A DNA stretch of 64,000 nt from an uncultured Flavobacteriales bacterium (GCA_937872175.1 CALMPI010000010.1:1-64000); one strand, 5' to 3'. Positions 7,189 through 16,366 are shown, counted from the first letter of the stretch. Translations and numbers: made by a program. Notes: a model not told the origin generated them from the sequence alone.

Positions 7189-7731
7189 TTATTCGGCGGG
7201 TGCTTCGGCGGGCGCCTCGCCTTCGGCAGCTGCATCAGCAGCGGGAGCTTCAACAGGGGCTTCGGCCGGTGCGGCGGCGAGCTTGGCGCTGAGCTTGGCG
7301 GCCATGTCGGCGGCCTTGCGCTTCTCGGCATCGAGGCGGGCCTTCATGGCCTGTTCGGCACCGGTGGCCAGCTTGCTGCGCTTGCCTTCGACCTTGGCGG
7401 TCTTCTCGTTCAGCCAGATGTCGAAGCGGCGGTCGGCCTCCTCCTGGGCGAAGGCGCCCTTCTTGACGCCGTTCTGCAGGTGGTTGCGGTACACCACGCC
7501 GGTGTAGCTCAGGATGGCCCGGCAGGTGTCGGTGGGCTGGGCGCCCTTCTGCATCCAGTCGAGCGCCTTGGTGCGGTCGATCTCGATGAACGCGGGGTTC
7601 TGGTTGGGGTCGTAGGCACCGATCCTCTCGATGTACTTCCCATCGCGCGGTGCGCGTTGATCAGCCACCACGATGTGGTAGTACGGCTGGCCTTTCTTGC
7701 CTTTCCTCTGAAGGCGGATGCGGGTCGGCAT
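7189..7731 (-). CDS. rpsP: 30S ribosomal protein S16 with long Ala/Glu-rich tail
   Basis: 180 residues. The conserved S16 core is in the first about 85 residues (MPTRIRLQRKGKKGQPYYHI, then IERIGAYDPNQNP and ALDWMQKGAQPTDTCRAIL). The last about 90 residues are a charged and then Ala/Glu/Pro-rich extension, as in many Bacteroidota S16 proteins; E. coli S16 has 82 residues. S16 binds 16S rRNA during 30S assembly. First gene of an rpsP-rimM unit, with a TATCTTCG box 37 nt before the start. Confidence 0.95.
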   Translation of the reverse strand: MPTRIRLQRKGKKGQPYYHIVVADQRAPRDGKYIERIGAYDPNQNPAFIEIDRTKALDWMQKGAQPTDTCRAILSYTGVVYRNHLQNGVKKGAFAQEEADRRFDIWLNEKTAKVEGKRSKLATGAEQAMKARLDAEKRKAADMAAKLSAKLAAAPAEAPVEAPAADAAAEGEAPAEAPAE

Positions 7732-7767
7732 GTCGCTGGTTGTTTATCCCCTTGCTCGAAGGGGCCG

Positions 7768-7775
7768 CGAAGATA
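7768..7775 (-). promoter_or_regulatory. promoter box of rpsP-rimM
   Basis: On the minus strand this reads TATCTTCG, a TAnnTTTG-like -7 element 36 nt upstream of the rpsP ATG. The leader between them contains a short CCCCTT/AAGGGG hairpin. Confidence 0.5.
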
Positions 7776-7801
7776 GGCAGATCCCCGCCACGGCCAACGC
7801 C

Positions 7802-8092
7802 TCAGCGGAAATTGAGCCAGCTGCCCCCGTTCTCCACGTTGGTGAGGCCCTGGGCGCGTAGCCAGGCGGTGGCCTGCCCGCTGCGGTTGCCCGAGGCGCA
7901 CACCAGCACGATGGGCCCGGTGATGGCCTGGAAGCGCGGCAGCTCGCCCTGCACAGTGTCCAGGGGGATGTTCACGGAGCCGGCCACGTGACCGCCGGCG
8001 AACTCGGCCGGGGTGCGGACGTCGATGACGGTGGCCCCTTCCGGCAGGGCGGGGCGTGCGGTGGAACCGAAGATCTGGCCGAAGATGCTCAT
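7802..8092 (-). CDS. rhodanese-like domain protein
   Basis: 96 residues from the ATG at 8092 (MSIFGQIFG); an in-frame start at 8116 is less likely. It is a single rhodanese domain with TVIDVRTPAEFAGGHVAGSV (residues 21-40) and the active loop CASGNRSG with catalytic Cys65. Single-domain rhodaneses carry sulfane sulfur as a Cys persulfide; the physiological acceptor cannot be read from the sequence. No signal peptide, so cytoplasmic. Transcribed away from the small secreted gene at 8203. Confidence 0.88.
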   Translation of the reverse strand: MSIFGQIFGSTARPALPEGATVIDVRTPAEFAGGHVAGSVNIPLDTVQGELPRFQAITGPIVLVCASGNRSGQATAWLRAQGLTNVENGGSWLNFR

Positions 8093-8202
8093 GGGCGGGA
8101 TGTGTTTCGGATGCAAAGGTGGGGGCCGGATGGCGGCGGCGGACGGTGACCCGGATCACCGGCCCCGCCGATCGGCCATCTTTGCGGGACGACCAGACCA
8201 CC

Positions 8203-8544
8203 ATGCGTACCCTTCTGCTCCTCGCCGCCCTGCTGGCCGCGCCGCTGCTGCACGCCCAGAACGTGATCCATGCCATGGCCATCGGCAACTGGCGCAATGG
8301 TCCGGTGGTGTACCTCACCCCGGTGTTCGCCACCACGGAGGCGGCCAGCACCCCGCAGCTGATCGAGCGCGTGAAGCACGAGCACCCGGAACTGGCCGGA
8401 ACGGCGGACATTGATGTGATGCGCTTCGCCACCGTGGAAGAGGGCGAGGCCCACCGCGCCTCGTTGAAGGCCAAGTATGGCGTGCGCAAGCTGGAGGTGG
8501 TGCTGCTGGAGGCCCCTGCGACCGCCCCAGCGACCAAGCCATGA
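8203..8544 (+). CDS. small secreted protein of unknown function
   Basis: 113 residues with a clear signal peptide (MRTLLLLAALLAAPLLHAQ). The mature part contains NWRNGPVVYLTPVF and a predicted helical region rich in charged residues, ending in a Pro/Ala/Thr tail. No domain was recognised. The stop overlaps the start of the GH20 gene by 4 bp (ATGA), so the two are probably co-translated; a link to chitin or peptidoglycan sugar use is only suggested by this position. Confidence 0.75.
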   Translation: MRTLLLLAALLAAPLLHAQNVIHAMAIGNWRNGPVVYLTPVFATTEAASTPQLIERVKHEHPELAGTADIDVMRFATVEEGEAHRASLKAKYGVRKLEVVLLEAPATAPATKP

Positions 8545-10793
8545 GGGTGCGGACGCTGCTGCCCGTGGTCCTGCTGCTGGCAGGGACCCCGGTGCGGGCT
8601 CAACAGGCCCCCGACCTCATCCCCGCCCCGGTGGACCTGCAGCTCGACGGCGGCAGCCTCGACCTGCGCTGCCCATGGGTGGTGAACGCCGATGCCCCGC
8701 TCCGGGCGGTGGTGGAGGCGGAGCTCCTGGCCCTGCACCCCGCTTCTGAGCTGGCCTGCTTCGCCCCCACCCCCATCACCTTCCAGCGCGTCGCGTTCGA
8801 CACGCTGATGCCCCCGGAATGGCACTTGGTGCAGGTCGCGGGGGGCGGCATCACCGTCACCGCGCCCTCCGAAGAAGGCCTGTATCGCGGCAGCCGCACC
8901 CTGATCCAACTGCTGGAACAGGGCCGGGAGACCGGGACCCTCCCCTCCCTCACCGTCACCGACCACCCGCGCTTCCCGTGGCGTGGCATGCACCTGGACC
9001 CCTGCCGCCACTTCTGGAGCGTGGACTTCACCAAGACGTACATCGACCTGCTGGCGCGCTACAAGATGAACCGCTTCCATTGGCACCTTACTGATGACCA
9101 GGGCTGGCGCATCGAGATCAAGAAGTATCCGAAGCTCACCGGGGTGGGCGCGTGGCGGAACGGCAGCCAGGTGGGGCCGTACAGCCGGCGCGAGCATGAC
9201 AGCATCCCCTACGGAGGCTTCTACACGCAGGAGCAGATCAGGGAGGTTGTGGCCTACGCGGCGGCAAGGCACATCACCGTGGTGCCCGAGATCGAGATGC
9301 CTGGACATGCCATGGCGGCCCTGGCCGCGTATCCGCGCTTGGGTTGCACAGGCGGGCCGTACGAGGTGCAGAAGGGCTGGGGCGTGTTCGAGGATGTGTT
9401 CTGTGCAGGCAACGACAGCGTGTTCACCGTGCTTGAGGATGTGCTCACTGAAGTGATGGACCTCTTCCCCAGCGCGACCATCCACATCGGTGGCGACGAG
9501 TGCCCGAAAGAGCGGTGGAAGGCCTGCACGAAGTGCCGGTCGCGGATGAAGGCCGAGGGCCTGAAGGACGAGCACGAACTGCAGAGCTACTTCATCCAGC
9601 GCATCGAGAGGTTCGTGAACGCGAAGGGCCGCACGATCATCGGCTGGGACGAGATCCTGGAGGGCGGCTTGGCGCCCAACGCGGCCGTGATGAGCTGGCG
9701 CGGAACGGAAGGTGGCATGGCCGCAGCGCGCAGCGGGCATTACGCCGTGATGAGTCCCGGCAGCCATTGCTACTTCGACCATTACCAGGGCGACCCTGCC
9801 AACGAACCGCTGGCCATTGGCGGCTATACACCACTTCAGAAGGTCTACAGCTACGAGCCGATCCCCGCCGAGCTGAAGCCGGAGGAGGCGAAGTACATCC
9901 TGGGTGCGCAGGGCAATGTGTGGACGGAGTACATCCTGACACCTGAGCATGTCGAGTACATGGCCGTGCCCCGGATGCTGGCGCTAGCGGAAGTGCTGTG
10001 GACACCGAAGGAGAAGCGGGATGAGGGGGACTTCATCCGGAGGCTGGAGAACGAGTTCCCGAAGCTGGAGGCGATGACGGTGAACGTGAGCAAGAGCCTG
10101 TACCAGGTGAGCATCCGTCCGAAGCAGGGACCCAAGCCTGGCAGCATCGCCGTGGGGATGACCTTGGCCACGGGCGGCTCCTTTTCCATGACCGAGCTGC
10201 GGCCGCCGTACGATGAGACCACCGCGCAGCTCGGTATCTACACCGGACCGGTGATCATCGACAGCGACCGCGAGCTGCACGGCTGGCTCCAGCGTGAAGG
10301 GCTCACCGGTCCGATCTCGAAGCGTCGCTTCCTCTTCAACAAGGCCACCGCCCGCCCCATCACCCTCAGCGTTCCACCCCACGAGCGCTACAACGAGGGC
10401 GGCGCCTTCACCCTGGTGGATGGCATCACCGCACAGGAGAAGCGCGTGAACACCGAGTGGCTCGGCTGGCGCGAGGGCGTCACCATCACCGTGGACCTGG
10501 GCAGCGAGCAGGATGTCCGCGAAGTGGGCATCGGTGCGTTGAACGAGACCCACAGTTGGATCCACCTACCCGAGCGCGTGGACTTCAGTGTGAGCACCGA
10601 TGGGAAGACCTATCTCCAGGTCGGTTCTGCCGAAGTGAAGGCGGGCGTCGGTCGCAACCTGTTCAGCCTGGGCAAGGTGGGCAAGGCGCGCTATGTGCGC
10701 TTCACCGTGAAGCACCGCGGCAAGATCCCCGAGGGATTCCCCGGTGCGGGCAACCCGGCATGGATGTTCCTGGACGAGATCGAGGTGCGGTGA
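8541..10793 (+). CDS. secreted beta-N-acetylhexosaminidase, GH20
   Basis: 750 residues with a signal peptide (cleavage near VRAQQ). Domain order: an N-terminal GH20b-like domain (about 25-145), a GH20 TIM barrel starting WRGMHLDPCRHF (about 148-500), and a C-terminal region with a discoidin/F5-8C-like beta-sandwich (about 600-750). The catalytic Asp-Glu pair is D319-E320 in HIGGDECPKERW; HWHLTDDQGWR is the conserved substrate-side motif. Such enzymes release terminal GlcNAc or GalNAc from chitin oligomers or glycans by substrate-assisted catalysis. Likely periplasmic or outer-membrane side; no T9SS tail is seen. Confidence 0.95.
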   Translation: MRVRTLLPVVLLLAGTPVRAQQAPDLIPAPVDLQLDGGSLDLRCPWVVNADAPLRAVVEAELLALHPASELACFAPTPITFQRVAFDTLMPPEWHLVQVAGGGITVTAPSEEGLYRGSRTLIQLLEQGRETGTLPSLTVTDHPRFPWRGMHLDPCRHFWSVDFTKTYIDLLARYKMNRFHWHLTDDQGWRIEIKKYPKLTGVGAWRNGSQVGPYSRREHDSIPYGGFYTQEQIREVVAYAAARHITVVPEIEMPGHAMAALAAYPRLGCTGGPYEVQKGWGVFEDVFCAGNDSVFTVLEDVLTEVMDLFPSATIHIGGDECPKERWKACTKCRSRMKAEGLKDEHELQSYFIQRIERFVNAKGRTIIGWDEILEGGLAPNAAVMSWRGTEGGMAAARSGHYAVMSPGSHCYFDHYQGDPANEPLAIGGYTPLQKVYSYEPIPAELKPEEAKYILGAQGNVWTEYILTPEHVEYMAVPRMLALAEVLWTPKEKRDEGDFIRRLENEFPKLEAMTVNVSKSLYQVSIRPKQGPKPGSIAVGMTLATGGSFSMTELRPPYDETTAQLGIYTGPVIIDSDRELHGWLQREGLTGPISKRRFLFNKATARPITLSVPPHERYNEGGAFTLVDGITAQEKRVNTEWLGWREGVTITVDLGSEQDVREVGIGALNETHSWIHLPERVDFSVSTDGKTYLQVGSAEVKAGVGRNLFSLGKVGKARYVRFTVKHRGKIPEGFPGAGNPAWMFLDEIEVR

Positions 10794-10852
10794 TGGAACG
10801 TGTCGCACCACGAACGGTCGGCCGCGACCACCGCCGGGCCATCTTCGGGGTG

Positions 10853-12607
10853 ATGCGCAACCCCATCCTCCTGTTCACCCTCCTTTCCCTACCACCCACG
10901 CACGCCCAGGTGCTGGACGGCGCGGCCGCCGCGTTCACACGCGCCGACACGCTGCGCGGCAGCATCGGTCCGGAGCGCGCGTGGTGGAACGCGACCTTCT
11001 ATGATGTGAGCGTCACGCCCGACCTCGACCGGCGCAGCATCAGCGGTGTCACGGCCATCGCCTTCACGACCGTGGCCGAGGGGCGGCGGATGCAGATCGA
11101 CCTGCAGCAGCCGCTGGTGGTGGACAGCGTGACCGTGGAGGCGCAGGCCTACCGCGACAGCGCCATCGCCATCGTGGACCGCTCCGTGGTGTTCACACGT
11201 GAAGCGGACGTGCTGTGGGTGGACCTGCCGGAACCCCTGCGGAGCGGGGAGGCCACCACATTGCGCGTGCACTACCACGGCATCCCACGGGCCGCGAAGA
11301 ACCCGCCCTGGGACGGAGGCTGGATCTGGCGGCGCGACGGGTCCGGCGCGCCTTGGGCCAGCGTGGCCTGCCAGGGCCTGGGCGCCAGTGTGTGGTATCC
11401 CTGCAAGGACCATCAGAGCGACGAACCCGATGACGGCGCCGCGCTGCACATCACCGTGGCGGACAGCCTGCAGGCCGTGGGGAACGGCCGATGGCGCGGC
11501 ACCACACCCAACGGCGATGGCACCAGCACCTGGCACTGGCGCGTCACCAGCCCCATCAACACCTACAACCTGGTGCCGTACATCGGCAGGTACACGCACT
11601 TCAGCGAGGTGTACACAGGCCTGGAGGGTCCATTGGACTGCGACTACTGGGTGTTGGCCGCGAACGAGGCCCGGGCGCGGGAACAGTTCAAGCAGGTGGT
11701 GCCCATGCTGGCCTGCTTCGAGCAGCGCTTCGGCCCCTACCCCTTCCGCAAGGATGGCTACAAGTTGGTGGAGGCTCCGCACCTGGGCATGGAGCACCAG
11801 AGCGCCGTGGCCTATGGCAACGGCTACCAGAACGGCTACCTGGGCCGCGACCTGAGCGGTACGGGCGTGGGCCTGGCGTGGGACTTCATCATCATCCACG
11901 AGAGCGGCCATGAGTGGTTCGGCAACAGCATCACCACGGCCGACATCGCCGACATGTGGGTGCACGAGGGCTTCACGCACTACAGCGAGACCCTCTTCAC
12001 CGAATGCCAGCAGGGCCCGGAGGCCGCCGAGCGCTACGTGATCGGCTGCCGGAAGAACATCGCCAACGACAGGCCCGTCATCGGTCCGTACGGCGTGAAC
12101 GAGGAAGGCAGCGGCGACATGTACTACAAGGGGGCGGCGCTGATCCACATGGTGCGGCACATCGTGGGCGACAGCACCTTCTTCGCCATGTTGCTGGAGA
12201 TGGACCGTCGGTTCCGCCACCGCATCGTCAGCAGTGCGGAGATCGAGGCCTTCATGATCGGTTTCAACGGGCGGAGCCGCGATCGGCTGGACCAGAGCCT
12301 GTTCGATCAGTACCTGCGGACCGTGCAGGTGCCCGTGCTGGAATGGGGCCTCTGGAAGCGGCAGTTGGTCGCGCGGTGGACCAACTGCCTTCCGGGCTTC
12401 ACCATGGCGACGCTCCTCGACCTGAACGGCAGGCCGCTCGTGCAGAAGATCGGCACCGAGTGGACCATCCTGGACAGCGAAGCGGGCAAAGGGACCGACC
12501 TTCGCGTGGATGCGAACTGGTACGTCTCGGCCGCGCGTGTGTCGAAGCATGCGCTGAAGCACCTCATGCCCAGGCCGGCCACCTCACAAGGCCCCCGATC
12601 CAACTGA
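10853..12607 (+). CDS. M1 family zinc aminopeptidase
   Basis: 584 residues. The start at 10853 is chosen because it gives a signal peptide (MRNPILLFTLLSLPPTHAQ) and a promoter-like CATCTTCG lies 5 nt before it; an in-frame ATG at 10793 overlaps the preceding stop and is the alternative. An N-terminal M1 beta domain is followed by the catalytic domain with HESGH (349-353) and the third zinc ligand E372 exactly 18 residues on; the APHLGMEHQSAV stretch is the exopeptidase GxMEN-like motif in variant form. It cleaves N-terminal residues from peptides, here probably outside the cytoplasm. The phosphofructokinase gene follows after 2 nt. Confidence 0.93.
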   Translation: MRNPILLFTLLSLPPTHAQVLDGAAAAFTRADTLRGSIGPERAWWNATFYDVSVTPDLDRRSISGVTAIAFTTVAEGRRMQIDLQQPLVVDSVTVEAQAYRDSAIAIVDRSVVFTREADVLWVDLPEPLRSGEATTLRVHYHGIPRAAKNPPWDGGWIWRRDGSGAPWASVACQGLGASVWYPCKDHQSDEPDDGAALHITVADSLQAVGNGRWRGTTPNGDGTSTWHWRVTSPINTYNLVPYIGRYTHFSEVYTGLEGPLDCDYWVLAANEARAREQFKQVVPMLACFEQRFGPYPFRKDGYKLVEAPHLGMEHQSAVAYGNGYQNGYLGRDLSGTGVGLAWDFIIIHESGHEWFGNSITTADIADMWVHEGFTHYSETLFTECQQGPEAAERYVIGCRKNIANDRPVIGPYGVNEEGSGDMYYKGAALIHMVRHIVGDSTFFAMLLEMDRRFRHRIVSSAEIEAFMIGFNGRSRDRLDQSLFDQYLRTVQVPVLEWGLWKRQLVARWTNCLPGFTMATLLDLNGRPLVQKIGTEWTILDSEAGKGTDLRVDANWYVSAARVSKHALKHLMPRPATSQGPRSN

Positions 12608-12609
12608 CC

Positions 12610-13584
12610 ATGTCGATCACACACCTGGCCCTCCTCACCTCCGGCGGTGATGCGCCCGGCATGAACGCCGCCATCCGCGCGGTGGTGCGGGCGGCGCACC
12701 ACTATGGCCTGATCGTCACCGGTGTGCTGGACGGCTTCGATGGGCTGGTGGAGGGCCGGTATCGCACACTGGGCCCGCGCGACGTGAGCAATATCATCCA
12801 GCGCGGGGGAACGATCCTGCGCAGCGCGCGGAGCGAAGCCTTCCGGACATCCGTGGGGCGCGCAGTGGCCATCGACCGGCTGCGTTCGGCCGGCATCGAC
12901 GCGGTGGCGGTGATCGGCGGCAACGGCTCGCAGACCGGGGCGATGATCCTGCATCAGGAGAGCGGCCTTCCGGTGATCGGCATCGCGAGCACGATCGACA
13001 ACGACCTGGCGGGCACCGACCGCACGATCGGCTTCGACACGGCCTGCAACACGGCGATGGAGGCGATCGACCGGCTGCGCGACACGGCCTCCTCGCACGA
13101 GCGCCTCTTCTTCGTGGAGGTGATGGGGCGGGACGCGGGCTTCATCGCGCTGCGCACGGCCGTCGCCGGAGGGGCCGAATACGCCATGGTGCCGGAGGCG
13201 CGGCAGGACATCGATGAAGTGGTGCGCGTGCTCACCCAAGGCGCGGCCGGCAAGGGCAGCAGCATCGTGGTGGTGGCCGAGGGGGACGAACAGGGCGGGG
13301 CCTTCGCGATCGCCGAGCGGGTGAAAGAGCGTGCGCCGCAGTTCGACATCCGGGTGAGCGTGCTGGGTCACCTGCAGCGCGGGGGCAGCCCCACCGTGGC
13401 GGACCGCGTGCTCGCCAGCCGCCTGGGCGTGGGCGCCGTGGAGCAGCTGCGCGAAGGGCGCTGGGGCGGTGTGCTCGGCATCGTGCACGACCAGCTCGTG
13501 CTGACGCCCTTCGCCGAGGCCATCGCCGGTCGCAAGCCCACCGAGAACGACCTGCTGCGCATCCTGCCCATCCTGGCCGTGTAG
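12610..13584 (+). CDS. pfkA: 6-phosphofructokinase (PfkA family) with GGN variant
   Basis: 324 residues, close to E. coli PfkA (320). GGDAPGMNA (12-20) is the nucleotide loop, TIDND (128-132) holds the catalytic Asp130, and VEVMGR and LGHLQRGGSPT are conserved substrate motifs. The second nucleotide motif reads GGNGS with Asn105 where ATP enzymes usually have GGDGS; Gly106 fits ATP rather than pyrophosphate use. It catalyses fructose 6-phosphate phosphorylation in glycolysis. Only 2 nt follow the aminopeptidase stop. Whether the Asn changes activity or simply marks a subfamily is open. Confidence 0.92.
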   Translation: MSITHLALLTSGGDAPGMNAAIRAVVRAAHHYGLIVTGVLDGFDGLVEGRYRTLGPRDVSNIIQRGGTILRSARSEAFRTSVGRAVAIDRLRSAGIDAVAVIGGNGSQTGAMILHQESGLPVIGIASTIDNDLAGTDRTIGFDTACNTAMEAIDRLRDTASSHERLFFVEVMGRDAGFIALRTAVAGGAEYAMVPEARQDIDEVVRVLTQGAAGKGSSIVVVAEGDEQGGAFAIAERVKERAPQFDIRVSVLGHLQRGGSPTVADRVLASRLGVGAVEQLREGRWGGVLGIVHDQLVLTPFAEAIAGRKPTENDLLRILPILAV

Positions 13585-13590
13585 GCCCGT

Positions 13591-13598
13591 TACCTTCG
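13591..13598 (+). promoter_or_regulatory. promoter box 4 nt before a start codon
   Basis: TACCTTCG, then GGGC, then the ATG at 13603. If transcription starts a few bases after the box, as in other Bacteroidota promoters, the mRNA is leaderless. Confidence 0.5.
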
Positions 13599-13602
13599 GG
13601 GC

Positions 13603-14748
13603 ATGCGCCTCCGCTTCCTTCTTGCCTCTCTGTTGCTGGCCGCACCGTGGTGCATCCGGGCAGCCAACCTGGTCGTGACGCACATCGGCACACCACCGGC
13701 CGCGCAGGCCGCCATCGACCATGCCGCCGGCGTCTGGGGGGGCATCCTGGAGAGCGCGGTGGACATCAAGGTGCGCGTGTTGTGGTTCCCGCTGGGCGGC
13801 ACCACGCTGGGGATCACCTTCCCCAACGGCCGTCGCGACTTCAGCGGGGCCCCGCTGCCACAGACCTGGTACGCCAGCGCGCTCGCCAACAGCATCGCCG
13901 GCACGGAGCTCAACCCGGGCGAGAGCGACATGGACGTCTACCTCAACAGCGGCACCAACTGGTACCTGGTCACCGATGGACAACCCGCGACGGGCCAGCA
14001 CGACCTGGTGACGGTGGCGCTGCACGAGATGGGGCATGGCCTGGGTTTCGTGGGCCTGTCCAAGAAGGTCGGAGGCACCGGCTCCCTCGGTCTGCTGCAG
14101 ATGGCCGACTTCGCCCCGCTGACCACCAGCTTCCCGTGGCCCCAGCTCGACACCTTGCCCGGTGTGTTCGATGTGTTCCTCAGCGACCAGCAGGACGGCC
14201 CGTTGGCGATGATGCCGAACCCCGGCACCCAGCTGGGCGGAGCGATGACCGGCAACCAGCTCTACTTCAACGGTCCGCTTGTGCTTAACGCGAACGGCGG
14301 CACCGGAGCCCGCATGTACGCACCCGGCACCTTCGCGCTCGGCAGCAGCTGCGTGCACTTCAACGAGTCCACCTATCCGGTGGGCAACGCCAACGAACTG
14401 ATGACCCCGTTCAGTTCGACTGGCGATGCGAACCACTGGCCCGGTCCGTTGTGTCTGGCGGTGATGCAGGACATCGGCTGGGTGCTGGCACCGGACGTGA
14501 GCGTGGCGGAGCGGTCCGACCGCGATGAGGCCCGTGTGTGGCCGAACCCGGTGAACGATGTGCTGCACGTGGAACTGGCCGGTATCGCCCCGGGCACCCC
14601 CTTGCGGATCATGGACGGCACGGGACGCGAGGTGGGGAACATGCCTTACGCGGCGGAGCTGTTCGTGGGCGGCCTTGAACCCGGCATCTACATGCTGGTG
14701 ACCGGACCGGGAGGTGCGGGGGTCCGCTTCATCCGTTCGCGCCGATGA
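13603..14748 (+). CDS. secreted metalloprotease-like protein with T9SS sorting domain
   Basis: 381 residues. Signal peptide to about residue 20 (CIRAAN). A metzincin-like zinc motif HEMGHGLGF lies near residue 142; the usual third His is not present at the expected place, so the third ligand is uncertain. The C-terminal T9SS type A domain runs from VWPNPVNDVL to the end. Secreted peptidase activity is inferred from the HExxH motif. The stop overlaps the next start by 4 bp (ATGA), so it is translationally coupled to the amidohydrolase-like gene. Confidence 0.82.
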   Translation: MRLRFLLASLLLAAPWCIRAANLVVTHIGTPPAAQAAIDHAAGVWGGILESAVDIKVRVLWFPLGGTTLGITFPNGRRDFSGAPLPQTWYASALANSIAGTELNPGESDMDVYLNSGTNWYLVTDGQPATGQHDLVTVALHEMGHGLGFVGLSKKVGGTGSLGLLQMADFAPLTTSFPWPQLDTLPGVFDVFLSDQQDGPLAMMPNPGTQLGGAMTGNQLYFNGPLVLNANGGTGARMYAPGTFALGSSCVHFNESTYPVGNANELMTPFSSTGDANHWPGPLCLAVMQDIGWVLAPDVSVAERSDRDEARVWPNPVNDVLHVELAGIAPGTPLRIMDGTGREVGNMPYAAELFVGGLEPGIYMLVTGPGGAGVRFIRSRR

Positions 14749-15896
14749 GACCCGGCACGCTGATCGCGGCCCTGCTGATGGGCGCCATGGCCATGGCACA
14801 GCCCTATGTGCCCGGGCAGACCTACCTGAGCCCCAACGGGCACGTGGAATACCGATGCGGCGACCTGCCCCTGGTGATCTCCGTGCCCCATGGGGGCGCG
14901 TTGATGCCGACGGACATACCGGACCGCACCTGCAACAGCCCGGTGTACGACACGGATGCGAACACGATCCAGCTCGGTGAGGCCATCGACTCGGTGTTCG
15001 CGGCGAACGAAGGCTGCCGCCCCCATCTGGTGATCTGCCACCTGGCCCGCCGGAAGCTCGACGCCAACCGGAACCTGGCCGACGGCGCCTGCGGCGACCC
15101 GCAGGCCGAATTCGCCTGGCAGGCCTTCCATGCCTTCATCGACAGTGCGAAAGCCCGGGTGACGGCCGATGCCGGCAAGGGCCTGTACCTGGACCTGCAC
15201 GGGCACGGCCATACGGTGCAGCGGCTGGAGCTGGGCTACCTGCTCTATGAGGATGAGCTGGCCTTCTCCGACGCGACGCTCAATACGAACACGTACATCA
15301 ACTACAGCAGCATCCGCAACCTGGCACTGGACAACCTGCTGGGCCTGGCCCATGCCGACCTGTTGCGCGGCTCCCTGGCCTTGGGCACCCGTTTGGGTGC
15401 GATGGGCTTTCCGGCGGTGCCCAGCCTGCAGGATCCCTTTCCGATGCCCGGAGAACCCTACTTCAGCGGCGGCTACAACACGGCCCGGCACAGCAGTTAC
15501 GGAGGCGGCACCATCGATGGGCTGCAGGTGGAGTGCCACTTCACCGGTGTGCGCGACAACGCGGCGAACAGGGTCCGGTTCGCCGACTCGCTTCGTGTGG
15601 CCGTGGTCGCCTTCCTCAAGGACCACTACTTCGGCACCGCGCCCGGATGCGCCACCAGTGTGACCGAACCTGACGGAGCCCAGGCGCTGGGCCTGTGGCC
15701 GAACCCCTGCGGTGACCGGCTGGTCCTGGATCTGCCATCTGGCGGGGTCGTCAGCGTGGTGATCCACGACCTATCGGGCCGCGCGGTCCTTCGCCAACTC
15801 AGCCGCGGCCTCGTCGATGTGGGTCGGTTGTCCCCGGGGGCGTATGTCCTCCGCGTGGAAGGCCGGCCAGCTCGCTCCACGTTCGTCAAGGAATGA
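14745..15896 (+). CDS. secreted N-formylglutamate amidohydrolase-like protein with T9SS sorting domain
   Basis: 383 residues. A signal peptide (to AMAQ) is followed by a domain resembling N-formylglutamate amidohydrolases: LVISVPHGG near residue 45, ARRKLDANRN, and the metal-site-like LYLDLHGHGH near 147. The T9SS tail begins LGLWPNPCGDRL. Known family members act in cytoplasmic histidine breakdown; here export implies another N-acyl or peptide substrate. It forms a pair with the upstream metalloprotease-like gene. It converges on the NTF2-like gene with only 10 bp between the stops. Confidence 0.75.
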   Translation: MRPGTLIAALLMGAMAMAQPYVPGQTYLSPNGHVEYRCGDLPLVISVPHGGALMPTDIPDRTCNSPVYDTDANTIQLGEAIDSVFAANEGCRPHLVICHLARRKLDANRNLADGACGDPQAEFAWQAFHAFIDSAKARVTADAGKGLYLDLHGHGHTVQRLELGYLLYEDELAFSDATLNTNTYINYSSIRNLALDNLLGLAHADLLRGSLALGTRLGAMGFPAVPSLQDPFPMPGEPYFSGGYNTARHSSYGGGTIDGLQVECHFTGVRDNAANRVRFADSLRVAVVAFLKDHYFGTAPGCATSVTEPDGAQALGLWPNPCGDRLVLDLPSGGVVSVVIHDLSGRAVLRQLSRGLVDVGRLSPGAYVLRVEGRPARSTFVKE

Positions 15897-15906
15897 TCCT
15901 GCCGGG

Positions 15907-16362
15907 TCAGGCCTTCGACATCGCCTTGAGCAAGGAGGCCGCGGCCATGCCGCGCACTTTGTCCCGCACCGCCGGTGTCCATCCCAGCAGGGAGCCCTTC
16001 CACCCCAACGCCTGCCGGCTCCAGCGCCAGAAGGAGAAGGAATCACGCTGGGTGAGGATCAGCCCGTCACGGAACGTGAACCGTGAATCGATGGTATTGT
16101 GGACCTTCCGCCCGGTGCGCGAGAAGGTGTAGAAGGCCTCCCAGCGCACATGCCCTTTTCGGTGATCCTCGTGGAGCACCGTGAAGCTGATGCAGAGGTC
16201 GTGCCCCTGTTCGACCAGCATCCGCCACATGGCGCGGACGTGCAGGGCGTCCAGATCCGGAAAGACCGGGTCGCTGAACCGGGCATCGGGGTGATAGAGG
16301 GCGCTCATCACCGCCGCATCCCGCTGGGCGAACGCGGTATAGAACGCATGTAGCACGGACAT
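15907..16362 (-). CDS. NTF2-like / SnoaL-like protein
   Basis: 151 residues from the ATG at 16362. The N-terminal helix and strand pattern LHAFYTAFAQRDAAVMSALYHPDARFSDPVF is typical of the NTF2-like cone fold, as is the later HNTIDSRFTFRDGLILTQRD. Such proteins are small ligand-binding proteins or enzymes; the substrate cannot be predicted. A TACCTTCA box 4 nt before the start (16367-16374) suggests a leaderless transcript. Divergent from the OsmC gene with a 33-bp shared gap. Confidence 0.8.
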   Translation of the reverse strand: MSVLHAFYTAFAQRDAAVMSALYHPDARFSDPVFPDLDALHVRAMWRMLVEQGHDLCISFTVLHEDHRKGHVRWEAFYTFSRTGRKVHNTIDSRFTFRDGLILTQRDSFSFWRWSRQALGWKGSLLGWTPAVRDKVRGMAAASLLKAMSKA

Positions 16363-16366
16363 GCTG

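Noticed and set aside
7509-9950. 813-codon open frame on the minus strand
   Set aside because: It runs antisense to the GH20, rhodanese and rpsP genes with no family motifs; long antisense frames are expected at this GC content.
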